In this document: in pieces, positions 9,501-19,052 of the stretch
Numbering within the stretch: the stretch's first letter is position 1
How the letters are laid out: each line of letters starts with the position of its first letter
Assembly: GCA_013360915.1 (NCBI GenBank)
Contig: JABWAT010000002.1
Coordinates: forward strand, 508,098 to 572,097
Direction: 5' to 3'
Source: Bacteroidota bacterium
GTDB lineage: Bacteria; Bacteroidota; JABWAT01
Length of the DNA: 64,000 nucleotides
Notes under the pieces: model-generated
What the model saw: the letters and a program-made list of their open reading frames with translations, nothing else
The model's database searches: none
What the model was told of the DNA's origin: nothing
Program-made: the position numbers and the translations under genes

Positions 9501-10577
9501 ATGGTCCCCATGATTCTGTTGCTTCTTTTTTTGGGCGGATGCCAGCCCTCTGCTCCTCAACCGGTTTCTGATCCGGCTCACATCAGCCATCAAACGGTGC
9601 TTCCTGCCTATCCCGATACCATGGTGGTTTGCGGGATTCGGTTGCCACTGGAGGATCCTGAAGTACGGGATCGGTTTGAAAGGGAATTCTATAACACCCT
9701 GCACAATGAAAATGTGTCACAGCAAACCATTGCTGCCGCCAATACCGTTTTTCCCATCATTCTTCCCATCATCAGAGAAGCGGGCTTACCCGAGGATCTG
9801 AAATACCTGGCCATTGCTGAATCCAACCTGCGCACCGCAGTCAGCGTGGCGGGGGCAACCGGTGTCTGGCAACTGATGGAACTGGTAGCCCGATCGGAAA
9901 ACCTCAAAATCAATTATTGGGTGGATGAGCGAAATCATCTGGAAAAATCGACCCGGGTGGCCATGACCTTTCTGAAACATCTCCACAAAAAATATGGTGA
10001 CTGGAATCTGGCCTTTGCTGCTTATAACGTCGGGGAAACCAACATCAATGACAACCTGAAGTTCCAGCATGTGAGACGGTTTTTTGATCTGTATCTGAAT
10101 GAAGAAACCAGCCGGTACATCTTCCGGATTTATGCGGCCAAGGCCGTATTTGAGGATCCGACGAAATATGGATTGCCGGCCTATGAGTTTAAAACCGACT
10201 CTTACCGCTATGTGACCATCAACGGGCCGGTGGAAAACCTGACAAAGCTGGCGCTGGAGCAGGGAACCAGTTACCGTCAGCTGAGAATTCTGAATCCCTG
10301 GATCCGGCGCAGGGGTCTGCCGGAAGGTACCTGGACGCTTGCCTTTCCTTCATCATCGGTTCCCGGATCCATTGATCTGGCCGGCTATGAATACACAAAA
10401 AATCCACCGGTCGGAACCACACCATCCGGAGTGGTCACCCACAAGGTAACCGATGGGGATACACTGCTTTCAATCGCCCTGGCCTATGATGTTGAAGTGA
10501 ATGAAATCAGACGATGGAATAATCTGAAGTCAGACATGATCATGGTGGGTCAGCAACTGAAAATCTACCTGAAATAA
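9501..10577 (+). CDS. Lytic transglycosylase lipoprotein, MltD-like, with LysM
   Basis: Predicted periplasmic, membrane-anchored enzyme that cleaves peptidoglycan glycan strands. ATG 9501 opens a short lipoprotein signal peptide ending in the lipobox LGGC. An SLT domain follows with the catalytic Glu in AIAESNLRTAVS, then GATGVWQLM and AAYNVGETNI. One LysM domain (about 45 residues, THKVTDGDTLLSIA...GQQLKIYLK) forms the C-terminus. Length is 358 residues. It starts two bases after the LOG gene ends. The open frame extends upstream, but that would bury the signal peptide. Confidence 0.9.
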   Translation: MVPMILLLLFLGGCQPSAPQPVSDPAHISHQTVLPAYPDTMVVCGIRLPLEDPEVRDRFEREFYNTLHNENVSQQTIAAANTVFPIILPIIREAGLPEDLKYLAIAESNLRTAVSVAGATGVWQLMELVARSENLKINYWVDERNHLEKSTRVAMTFLKHLHKKYGDWNLAFAAYNVGETNINDNLKFQHVRRFFDLYLNEETSRYIFRIYAAKAVFEDPTKYGLPAYEFKTDSYRYVTINGPVENLTKLALEQGTSYRQLRILNPWIRRRGLPEGTWTLAFPSSSVPGSIDLAGYEYTKNPPVGTTPSGVVTHKVTDGDTLLSIALAYDVEVNEIRRWNNLKSDMIMVGQQLKIYLK

Positions 10578-10580
10578 CTG

Positions 10581-10599
10581 CAGGCGGGAGCCTGTTTTT
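10581..10599 (+). terminator. Short terminator hairpin after the transglycosylase gene
   Basis: A 5-bp GC stem (CAGGC/GCCTG) with a GGGA loop is followed directly by five Ts. It begins four bases after the stop codon. The short stem makes it moderate in strength. Confidence 0.6.
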
Positions 10600-10661
10600 A
10601 TGTGGTTTTCTCCCTGATTCAGAGTAAATTACCAGACAATTCAGTCTCAGGCAGGTTACTC

Positions 10662-11753
10662 ATGACTCAGGTTCTCATCACCGGGTTTCCCGGATTTCTC
10701 GCAAGCCGTCTGATGGTCAGACTCACAGACTTTTACAACGGCTATCATTTCATCTGTCTGGTTCAGAAAAAATTTCTTCCGCAGGCCGAAAAGCTGCGTA
10801 CGGAATTGATGGCACAGCATCCTTCGCTGAATGGCCGTCTTGAACTGGTCACGGGAGACATCACCCTGCCCGATGCCGGATTGGAACCAGCAGTACTCGA
10901 CCGGGTGATCCAATCTGCAGAAGATGTCTGGCACCTGGCAGCCATTTATGATCTGGCCATTCCACGTGAACCGGCTTATCTGGTTAATACCGTGGGTACA
11001 GGCCTGATTGCCGGACTGGCTTCCCGGATGAAAAACCTGAAACATCTGTTTTATATTTCCACAGCCTACGTCAGCGGAAAACGCACTGGGACGATTTACG
11101 AAGAGGAATTATCGGCGGGTCAGTCATTCAGGAATCATTATGAAGAGACCAAGTATCTGGCTGAAGTCGAAATCAGAAAATTTCGTCACGATCTCCCATT
11201 AACCATTTTCAGGCCGGGTATTATTGTTGGCCATTCCCAGACCGGAGAAACCCAGAAATTTGACGGACCTTATTACGTCATTCAGGTTATGGACCGGTTG
11301 CCAAAGGGGTTTCTGATGACCCTGCTTGGCAGCGGGAATCATACTGTCAATCTTGTACCGGTCGATTATTGTATCGGAGCCATGGCCTGGCTGGCCACCC
11401 ATGCGGATTCAGCAGGAAAAGTCTATCATCTAACCGACCCGTCGCCCCTTACCCAGCTTGAAATCGCGCAATCCTTCAGCGATGCTCTCGGTAAAAACCT
11501 GCATTTTTTATCCGTTCCTTCCTGGCTGGCAAAAGGCGTGCTGAGTATCGGCCCTGTTGCCCAGCTGGCAGGCCTTCCATCTGTTCTGGTTGACTACTTC
11601 GACCATCCCCATCAGTATGATTGCACCAATACACTGGCCGGTCTGGAAGGATCCGGAATCCGGTGTCCCTCTTTCCGGGAAGTTTCACCGGTTCTTGTCC
11701 GGTACTTTCTTGAAAAGAAAAAAGAGTTTGCCACCCGTCAGGCATTATACTAG
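10662..11753 (+). CDS. SDR-family NAD(P)-binding reductase/epimerase
   Basis: Extended short-chain dehydrogenase of 363 residues. ATG 10662 gives a normal Rossmann start (MTQVLITGFPGFLASRL); the frame extends 20 codons upstream without similarity to the fold. The active-site Tyr-Lys pair is in YEETKYLAE, and the preceding STAYVSG resembles the NAD-binding domain of fatty acyl-CoA and thioester reductases rather than sugar epimerases. There is no acyl-carrier or second reductase domain, so substrate is unknown. The universal stress gene follows after eight bases. Confidence 0.8.
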   Translation: MTQVLITGFPGFLASRLMVRLTDFYNGYHFICLVQKKFLPQAEKLRTELMAQHPSLNGRLELVTGDITLPDAGLEPAVLDRVIQSAEDVWHLAAIYDLAIPREPAYLVNTVGTGLIAGLASRMKNLKHLFYISTAYVSGKRTGTIYEEELSAGQSFRNHYEETKYLAEVEIRKFRHDLPLTIFRPGIIVGHSQTGETQKFDGPYYVIQVMDRLPKGFLMTLLGSGNHTVNLVPVDYCIGAMAWLATHADSAGKVYHLTDPSPLTQLEIAQSFSDALGKNLHFLSVPSWLAKGVLSIGPVAQLAGLPSVLVDYFDHPHQYDCTNTLAGLEGSGIRCPSFREVSPVLVRYFLEKKKEFATRQALY

Positions 11754-11761
11754 GAGGCATT

Positions 11762-12616
11762 ATGAAATCCATTCTGGTACCTGTAGATTTTTCTGTCACA
11801 TCCGATCAGGTGGTCCGTGCCGCCACCCAACTGTCAAGGAAAACCGGCGCAGAATTGGTTCTTTTTCACTCGATTGAGGCGTTTCTGGCACCCCTCAGTT
11901 CAGATTTTACCGGACTTGAGCCATTGGCCTATCAGGAAATGATGGCTGCTTTGGGTGACCAGTACCAGAACCGGTTAAATGAAATGGCCGGCCAGATCCG
12001 GAAATCCGGTATTGAGGTTTCGGTGAGGATGTCGGTCGGACGGGCTCACCTGATGATTGCCGACGCTTCGTTATCCCTGCAGTCCGATCTGATTATGATC
12101 GGGAAAACCGGCCATACTCAATTGCATTATATCCTTCTGGGAAGCACCACTGAACGATTGCTTCGTGTAACGGGAACGCCGGTGCTGTCGGTCAGCCGTC
12201 AGGATGAAACGGCGCTGGAGTCGGTCCGGAAAATTGGTTTGCCTCTGGATATGTCAGAAGAATCGTTGCAGATACTGCCAGCCGCCGTTTCCTGGGCAAA
12301 GCAATGGGGAGCCACGCTCGAACTGATCCATGTGGATGTTCTGGGCAAATACATGAATGCAGACCGTGATTTTTTCCCTGACCTTGCCCTCCGGCATCCC
12401 CTTATTCAGGAGGTTTCATTTAAAAAGGTCATTCTCAACGGGGAAAAGGTGACCGACCTGCTTCTGGCTTATGGCAGAGAAAATGACATCGGACTTTGGA
12501 TGCAGACCAGTCAGGGCAGTGGCCATCTGACCTCGGTTCTGATTGGTTCCCGAGCCGAACATCTGATCAGACACTCTGAAAAACCGGTCTACACCCAACG
12601 GATTGTGAAGCGTTGA
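11762..12616 (+). CDS. Tandem universal stress protein (UspA family)
   Basis: Two Usp domains in one 284-residue chain. The first has the ATP-binding signature G-x2-G-x9-G-S/T in GKTGHTQLHYILLGST and ends with TPVLSVSR. The second, from about residue 155, keeps the fold but has a weaker nucleotide signature near its C-terminus (GSGHLTSVLIGSRAEHLI). A strong AGGAGG ribosome-binding site lies seven bases ahead of ATG 11762. Its stop overlaps the TTG start of the AddB-like gene. Confidence 0.88.
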   Translation: MKSILVPVDFSVTSDQVVRAATQLSRKTGAELVLFHSIEAFLAPLSSDFTGLEPLAYQEMMAALGDQYQNRLNEMAGQIRKSGIEVSVRMSVGRAHLMIADASLSLQSDLIMIGKTGHTQLHYILLGSTTERLLRVTGTPVLSVSRQDETALESVRKIGLPLDMSEESLQILPAAVSWAKQWGATLELIHVDVLGKYMNADRDFFPDLALRHPLIQEVSFKKVILNGEKVTDLLLAYGRENDIGLWMQTSQGSGHLTSVLIGSRAEHLIRHSEKPVYTQRIVKR

Positions 12617-15597
12617 CCCGGGCGATTCCTACCAATCCTGAGACATTTCCTCCGGAAAGTGTCCGCGGCCGGTATCTACTCACCGGCCTGTCCTGTGATC
12701 CGTTGTGGCAACGGGTGGCCTCATTGACCCGCTGGCCGGATGCAGACCGTTTATGTTTCGTCATTCCGAACTACCGGTACCGGACTTTCCTGGAACGTGA
12801 ATTGCTTCGGCTATCAGGCAAGCCCGGTGTGGTGTTGCCCGACATTCTTACCATCGATCAGGTTTGGGTGAATGAGGTTCTGAACCCGGATAACAGAAAA
12901 CTTGAAAGCGCAGATCAGCGGTCATGGCTGATCAGAAAAGCCATCCGCACGGCTGGAAAGGATTTAACCAGGACCTCACCGGCGGAAGGCTGGACCGAAC
13001 CGGTCAGTAAGACATTCCGGTTGCTGGATAGCGTTTCATCGGGTGGGTTGAACAGGAATTTTGAAGACCCGGTGATCAGGGATCTTTTTGGCAGCGATTC
13101 GGACCTGATGGGAAAGTTATGGCCCGTCTACCGTGAATTCCGGTCCATTCAAACCAGTCTGAGCCTGGTTTCCCGTGAACAGGTGAGCGATTATTTCATT
13201 TCCGGCCGGTCCTGGTCCAGCCGGTATGATGCTGTGGTGTTCTGTGGACTGGATGAATGGATTCCGGCTCATTGGGAGTATTTGACTCAGTTAACCTCAG
13301 AAGTACCACTGGTTATCTGGATGGATGATCTCAGTCATGATCTGCCTGAACAGAAACCCGATTGGTCCATTTTTCTTCCGGCTCATCAGCATGAGTCCTT
13401 TCCATCTCAGGAAGCTATTCCCCGTGAATTAACCGGGTTCCGGACTGCAAGAGAAGAGGTTGAATGGATGGCTGCCTCCATTCGTGAGTCCGGAGTGAGT
13501 CTGCACGATTGCTGTGTGGTGGTGCCCGATCCGGCTACTTACCATCCCTGGATTACCTTGATTTTCAGAGAGGCGGGGATTCCCTTTAATCTGTCGATTG
13601 GAACCCGGGTTTCCTCCACCCCGGTTGGACGTCTGGTTCACGATTGGTTACAGGTGGCAGTGGGTGAGGCCGGTTACCAGGAAATGAAGGCCTTCCTGCT
13701 TAATCCGATCATTGACCGGCCCGATCAGGTCAGATGGCTTGATGGCGTGATGGAGCTGCAACCGGAACCAACCCATCTGGATGAATGGTTGTCTGCGGAA
13801 TCATTCTCTGGAATCCGCAGGGATGAGTCTTTCTGGAAATCGGTTTCCGGACATGCAGAGGACTTGCGCAGGTGTACTCAATTTGCGGACTGGTGTCGTC
13901 AACTGGCCGATTGGCTTTCGTCCCTGATCCGGTTCAGGGAAGCAACGGATCGCCATCTGATGCCTTTCGAAGGCTGGCAGGCCTTCAATCTGATTCTCAA
14001 AACACTTGATCAACTTGCCGCCGAGCCCGGATGGGATTTGCTGCTCGACCGAACTGATTTTGCACCTTGTCTGAGGCAGCGGCTTATGACTGTTTCCAGC
14101 CGTCCGCCGGTCAGAGATGGGGTTCAGATTTTGGGTCCGATGGAAATTCAGGGGTACCGGTTCTCACAATTGTATCTCTGTGGTCTGAATCATCATTTCT
14201 TTCCCTCACGGGCCTCAACCGGAACCCTGATCAGTTTCCGCATGCTTGCCGGCGCCGATGAATATTTCATCCGGCAGTTTCTTAAAAGAGAGGAAGTCAG
14301 TTTTCAACGGGTGCTTAAAAACCCGGTGAATCAGGTGTATCTGACGGGTTCAGTGGCCACTGGCGACACACAATTTTTTCCTTCGGTTTATGTTCAGAAA
14401 ATGGGAATCCCAATTCTTCCGGGGGAGAAAACCACACCTGGAATCCGGGGAATCAGGCAGACTCTCATTGGTGCTGCAGACGAGGAAAACTGGCCGGTTT
14501 TCATCCGCGACCGCCGGGCGGCCGCAAGGCATCAGACTCTCGCAGGCAGTTGGATGTCACGGGATGGGTTGCTTTCCGACGCTGTTACCTTCTGGTGGCG
14601 TCCCGTTCTGAACCGGCTGCAGGCTGGCATGTCGGCTACGCGTCTGGACCGTTTTGGTCACTGCGGTCAATGGTTCTGGTATGAGGATGTGCTCCGTTTA
14701 AAGAATCCGGAATGGTATGATCCGGTAATGAATGCAGCGGAACGGGGCAAGGTGCTTCATGAAACCCTCAGGCGTTTTCTGGCCTCCCATCAGGGTGCCC
14801 CTGATCCGTATCGTCCCGATGAGGAGGTGTTGCTGGAACTCAGGGCTCATTTTTTGGAGTCATCCGAAAAAAGCTATCAGACCGGGCAGTTCATGCATGA
14901 ATCCGAAAAAAATTATATTCTGAACAGTCCATCCTCGCCGCTTGTTCATTACTGGCAATTGGAAAAAGCCCTCAGAACTGCCTTTCCACAAATGAGGACC
15001 CTTTACACAGAGCAGGCCTTTGGCAGACCCTCTTCCGATTCTTGGCCAGCCCTTACCCTGGGTGAATGGGTTTTTTCGGGGAGTATAGACCGGATTGATC
15101 AGATTGGGGATGAAGAACATTCAACCGGCATTGTTGATTATAAAACATCATCGAAAGATAAAACCGGTGACTTGATCGCTGAATTCCGAGCGTTTCAGTT
15201 GCTGATTTACACCCTTGCATCAGCTGGTCATGTACCACAGCCACGTTTTCTGACGAACCTGCTGCTGGGAGGGAAGCCAGCCGATCTTCAAACCCGCTTA
15301 CAACCCTGGCTGGGTTCACTGACTGATTTCAGAACCATAACCGGAAACCCAAGGGTGGGCGGAAAACTCACAAAAATGGTTCATCAGGAAGGACTGTCTG
15401 TTTTTACCGACCGATGGACAGAGGGGTTGACCAACACATTAACCCGGCTGGAACGTGGTGAGTTTCTTATGAATCAAACGGCGCATCATACTGGTGTAAC
15501 CGGGTGTCCCGATTATTGCGATTTCAGGCAGGTGTGCCGACGGGATCCCGACAGAACCGCCCTGCTTTCCTCCGAAATGACCGGGGGCGATGAATGA
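12613..15597 (+). CDS. addB: AddB-like PD-(D/E)XK nuclease of double-strand break repair
   Basis: Predicted partner of the following AddA-type helicase in processing DNA ends for recombination. The 994-residue protein begins at TTG 12613, overlapping the usp stop. The N-terminal helicase-like half has no Walker A box, so it is probably non-motor. The C-terminal nuclease has GSIDRID...GIVDYKT, with the catalytic Asp and Lys. Four cysteines in the arrangement that holds a 4Fe-4S cluster in AddB flank the nuclease: one in FGHCGQW near 14660 and three in CPDYCDFRQVC near 15506. Confidence 0.87.
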   Translation: MTRAIPTNPETFPPESVRGRYLLTGLSCDPLWQRVASLTRWPDADRLCFVIPNYRYRTFLERELLRLSGKPGVVLPDILTIDQVWVNEVLNPDNRKLESADQRSWLIRKAIRTAGKDLTRTSPAEGWTEPVSKTFRLLDSVSSGGLNRNFEDPVIRDLFGSDSDLMGKLWPVYREFRSIQTSLSLVSREQVSDYFISGRSWSSRYDAVVFCGLDEWIPAHWEYLTQLTSEVPLVIWMDDLSHDLPEQKPDWSIFLPAHQHESFPSQEAIPRELTGFRTAREEVEWMAASIRESGVSLHDCCVVVPDPATYHPWITLIFREAGIPFNLSIGTRVSSTPVGRLVHDWLQVAVGEAGYQEMKAFLLNPIIDRPDQVRWLDGVMELQPEPTHLDEWLSAESFSGIRRDESFWKSVSGHAEDLRRCTQFADWCRQLADWLSSLIRFREATDRHLMPFEGWQAFNLILKTLDQLAAEPGWDLLLDRTDFAPCLRQRLMTVSSRPPVRDGVQILGPMEIQGYRFSQLYLCGLNHHFFPSRASTGTLISFRMLAGADEYFIRQFLKREEVSFQRVLKNPVNQVYLTGSVATGDTQFFPSVYVQKMGIPILPGEKTTPGIRGIRQTLIGAADEENWPVFIRDRRAAARHQTLAGSWMSRDGLLSDAVTFWWRPVLNRLQAGMSATRLDRFGHCGQWFWYEDVLRLKNPEWYDPVMNAAERGKVLHETLRRFLASHQGAPDPYRPDEEVLLELRAHFLESSEKSYQTGQFMHESEKNYILNSPSSPLVHYWQLEKALRTAFPQMRTLYTEQAFGRPSSDSWPALTLGEWVFSGSIDRIDQIGDEEHSTGIVDYKTSSKDKTGDLIAEFRAFQLLIYTLASAGHVPQPRFLTNLLLGGKPADLQTRLQPWLGSLTDFRTITGNPRVGGKLTKMVHQEGLSVFTDRWTEGLTNTLTRLERGEFLMNQTAHHTGVTGCPDYCDFRQVCRRDPDRTALLSSEMTGGDE

Positions 15598-18500
15598 ACC
15601 AGTACAGCTGGCCGTGGCTTCAATCGGCTTCTGAAAGTCAGTTAGCAGGATTAGCCACCGAACAGAATCTCGTGGTGACTGCAGGGGCGGGCGCAGGAAA
15701 AACCAGCGTGCTCACCTCCCGGTATCTTCATCTGATTCTGAATGAAAAAGTACCGCCTGCCAGAATACTCGCGGTTACCTTTACCCGGAACGCAGCCGCC
15801 GAAATGAAATCCCGTATTGCTGCCGAGCTTCAAAGACTTTCCCGGTTGCCAGAGGGGGAGCTCCCCATGCGGCTGCTCGACTCGGTGGCCATGGCTGATA
15901 TTATCACGTTTGATTCACTTTTTCAGACTCTTCTGTCGGGTATCGGACCCCGGTTAGGTGCCAGTCCCTCTATCCGGATTATCGAAGCCTGGGAAAAAAC
16001 CAGTCTGATTCGGGATGTGAAAAACCGGTTTTATAACTGGGTGAATCAGTCCGGGACGACCGAAACAGTCTCAGGAATCAATGTGGAGGAATGCCGGGCC
16101 ATTATCAGAGACTGGATGAACTCGGCCGACTTTTCCTATCAGCTGAAGGAAGCTGAAAAACTGGCCTTTTACCCGGTGTCGAATCGTGACTTCTTTCTTT
16201 TCGGACTGGCCGCACAGCTTGGTTCCCGATGGTCGGTTGATTATTACCATTTTCTAAACCGGTTGGCTTCGGGTGATTTGTCTGAAGCAGCTACCAATGG
16301 AATCCGGATGGTAAATCCGGCACTTGGCCGGTATCTGGGTGATGACTATTTGATTGATCTTTCAGCAGAGTCTCCTGCCGATCTCATACGCGGAACGCAC
16401 AGGGCGCTGACGGGTCTGGGGCATTTATCCCAAAGTCCGTTGCTGGATGCAGAAAGCCGGGAGGCGGTCCTGGTTCTGGCAAGACTCCTTATCGGTGAAC
16501 CAGAGGCTGTTTTAGCGGAGATCCGGTCGGCTGGTCAGTTTTTTTATCAGCAATCGGTCATGGTGACCATTCTCCAAACCTGGTTCAGGGAAATGAAGAA
16601 TCAGAAAGGGGTCACCGAATTCCAGGATGTCCAGCATGATTTGTTTTATTTTCTGAAAGGGGAAAATCCGCAAACTGAAATCAGACATACCCTGGCCGAT
16701 TGGTATGATCATGTGCTGGTCGATGAATTTCAGGACACCAACTTTGATCAGTGGGAAATCCTTCGTCCCCTCATTTCCGATCCGGTTACCGGTCACCTGA
16801 AGCCAAAGGGTCTGTTTATTGTGGGTGATCCGAAACAATCCATTTTCAGATTCCGCGGTGCACAGGTTTCCATGTTCAGTGAGGTGACACAACGGGTGGT
16901 CGGTCAGGAATTTCCGGGAAAATCACTCCATCTGGCCGACAATTACCGTTCATTGCCCGTCATTCTGAATGTGGTTAACCGGGTTTTTGAAAGAACTTTT
17001 CAGGTAAATCCTGCCGGAGAACCGTTGCCGGGGCAGGTGCCCTTTGAACCCATGAAAGCCGGTTTGACGCCAGATTCTTTTGCAGGTGAAGTTCATTTGG
17101 TTATAACGCCTGCAGCCGACCGGATCTCACAGACTGTTTCTGAAATCACTCAGTGGCTTGAAAAAGCCAGTGCAGGTCAACTGGCGGGATTTGATCCTTC
17201 ACAAGACCGGCTGGCGGTTATTGCCAACCGGAACAAGACCCTTGATGACCTGGCTGCGGCGCTCCGGTCTTCCCGGGTTGCTTTCAGAAGGAGCAGGGAA
17301 GAAAATATCCTGAAACGACAGGAAGGCACCGATCTGGTTAACCTGCTTCACTGGCTTTCCGATCCGGATGATAACCAACAGTTTGTTGCGCTCTGGAGAA
17401 GTCCGTTTGTTCAGCTGTCAGATGAATGGTTGCTGCTCCTTTTCGATTCTGCAACAGGAAATCCGCCTGACTCGTTTTACCAGACCTTTATCCGCACCCG
17501 GTTTCCCGATGAATTGAAATCACGGTCAGAATCGGGCTTGTGGGACCTGAACCAAACCAGGCTGCCAGTCTGGATAGAAAGGGCGAAGAGCCTGACTCCT
17601 TCACAGATAGTCTGGGAAATATGCACAGATTCAGATGCCTGGACCGTCTGGTCGGCCATGCCGCAGGGTGAAGAGGTGATCAGAAACATCATGCGGATGC
17701 TGGGGGAAATGGGTGCGCTTGAAAGCCGTCAGACCGTCTCCCTTTCTTCGATGGCTGACCGCCTGTCGACCCTGAAGGAGGAAGATGAAGGAATGAACGA
17801 GGCCGGGTACCTGAAACCCGGTCAACCCGGAATCGACCTGCTTACGGTTCATAAAGCCAAAGGATTGACTTACCATTCCGTTCTGGTGTTGGATGATTTT
17901 TCTGCAAAGTCCTCGGGGAAAGGGCAATCATGGGTTCGGCATGATGAACTGGGATACGTCTTTAAGGGACTTTCTTCGGAAGGAAGCCGTGAATCGGGTT
18001 TTCCGCTTTTCAAACTGATCAGTCAGCGGTTGCAGCAGGATGATCAGGCCGAATCCAACCGGGTATTTTATGTTGCCATGACCCGGGCCACGCATTATCT
18101 CATGGTCATTGGTGAAGCAGAAAAGAAAAACCGGATGACTGCTGTGTGGGCGGTCTGCCAGGAGTCCGGCCTCCCTGATGGCGTCTTTATCCGGCAGTCG
18201 GGTCAAGGTCCTGAATCTTTCCCGGGGACCCCTTTTCTTCCCGGCCGACCAGATGGAATGGGTCCTTCGCAGTGGGAACAGTTGCGGTTATCATGGAAGT
18301 CATCTCCTCTTCAATCCGACTCGTGGTTCACCAACTTCACCGCCACTGGTCTGATGGCAGTTAATCAATGCGGAACCGCCTCCCGCTTAAAAAAAATAGC
18401 CATCAACCGTCGGTCGGGTTCCTCACGCGGGGCGGTTACCGGAACGGTGCTGCACCAGTTGCTGGCCATGGACCATTGGCCGGAAGAGGCTGATCGACGG

Positions 18501-19052
18501 GTGCTGGCCGATTCACTGTCTGAATCAGAATGGAAGGAAGTGCTGGCGGAGGCTGAACGGATCCGGTCTGGTGCGGAGTACCTGCATTGGTCCTCCTTAT
18601 CAAACCGTCATGAACTGTCCTTTTTTATTGAAGTGGGCGGGCGGTATCTGCAGGGATCGGTTGACTGGTTGGTTCTGGATGGAAGCAGGGGAGTGATCAT
18701 TGATTTTAAAAGCAATCAGATACGGACCACCATCGGGGACCTTTTTAAACAGTACGATCTGCAGTTTGATGTTTATACAGTGGCAGCCGCCTCGCTGTTT
18801 CCGGATCTGACAGAGTTTGAACAGGTGTTGTTTTCTACCAAAACCGGTCAGACTTTCCGTAAAATGGTCCAACGACGGGAAGTGGAGTCAATCAGACAAA
18901 ATCTGAGTCACTTTATTCACCGGATTGAAAAGGGAGAATTTGACCGCGATTATCGTGATATTGAGGCAGAATCCTGTCCGTCCTGCCCATTCCATTCATG
19001 GTGTTACCAGAAAGAAGACATTCAATCCATGCAGGTTTTAACCGATGACTGA
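15594..19052 (+). CDS. addA: AddA-like UvrD/RecB-family helicase-nuclease
   Basis: SF1 helicase with a C-terminal nuclease, 1152 residues, acting with AddB on DNA ends. Motif I is AGAGAGKT (residues 30-37), Ia AVTFTRNAAAEM, II VLVDEFQDTN, III GDPKQSIFRFRG, IV DNYRS, V VHKAKGLTYHSV and VI FYVAMTRATHY. The nuclease motif GSVDWLV...VIIDFKS lies near 18650-18715. The C-terminus has CPSCPFHSWC, and a lone Cys sits just before the nuclease domain, an arrangement like the AddB iron-sulphur cluster. ATGA overlap with addB and an 8-base overlap with the HD gene support one operon. Confidence 0.92.
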   Translation: MNQYSWPWLQSASESQLAGLATEQNLVVTAGAGAGKTSVLTSRYLHLILNEKVPPARILAVTFTRNAAAEMKSRIAAELQRLSRLPEGELPMRLLDSVAMADIITFDSLFQTLLSGIGPRLGASPSIRIIEAWEKTSLIRDVKNRFYNWVNQSGTTETVSGINVEECRAIIRDWMNSADFSYQLKEAEKLAFYPVSNRDFFLFGLAAQLGSRWSVDYYHFLNRLASGDLSEAATNGIRMVNPALGRYLGDDYLIDLSAESPADLIRGTHRALTGLGHLSQSPLLDAESREAVLVLARLLIGEPEAVLAEIRSAGQFFYQQSVMVTILQTWFREMKNQKGVTEFQDVQHDLFYFLKGENPQTEIRHTLADWYDHVLVDEFQDTNFDQWEILRPLISDPVTGHLKPKGLFIVGDPKQSIFRFRGAQVSMFSEVTQRVVGQEFPGKSLHLADNYRSLPVILNVVNRVFERTFQVNPAGEPLPGQVPFEPMKAGLTPDSFAGEVHLVITPAADRISQTVSEITQWLEKASAGQLAGFDPSQDRLAVIANRNKTLDDLAAALRSSRVAFRRSREENILKRQEGTDLVNLLHWLSDPDDNQQFVALWRSPFVQLSDEWLLLLFDSATGNPPDSFYQTFIRTRFPDELKSRSESGLWDLNQTRLPVWIERAKSLTPSQIVWEICTDSDAWTVWSAMPQGEEVIRNIMRMLGEMGALESRQTVSLSSMADRLSTLKEEDEGMNEAGYLKPGQPGIDLLTVHKAKGLTYHSVLVLDDFSAKSSGKGQSWVRHDELGYVFKGLSSEGSRESGFPLFKLISQRLQQDDQAESNRVFYVAMTRATHYLMVIGEAEKKNRMTAVWAVCQESGLPDGVFIRQSGQGPESFPGTPFLPGRPDGMGPSQWEQLRLSWKSSPLQSDSWFTNFTATGLMAVNQCGTASRLKKIAINRRSGSSRGAVTGTVLHQLLAMDHWPEEADRRVLADSLSESEWKEVLAEAERIRSGAEYLHWSSLSNRHELSFFIEVGGRYLQGSVDWLVLDGSRGVIIDFKSNQIRTTIGDLFKQYDLQFDVYTVAAASLFPDLTEFEQVLFSTKTGQTFRKMVQRREVESIRQNLSHFIHRIEKGEFDRDYRDIEAESCPSCPFHSWCYQKEDIQSMQVLTDD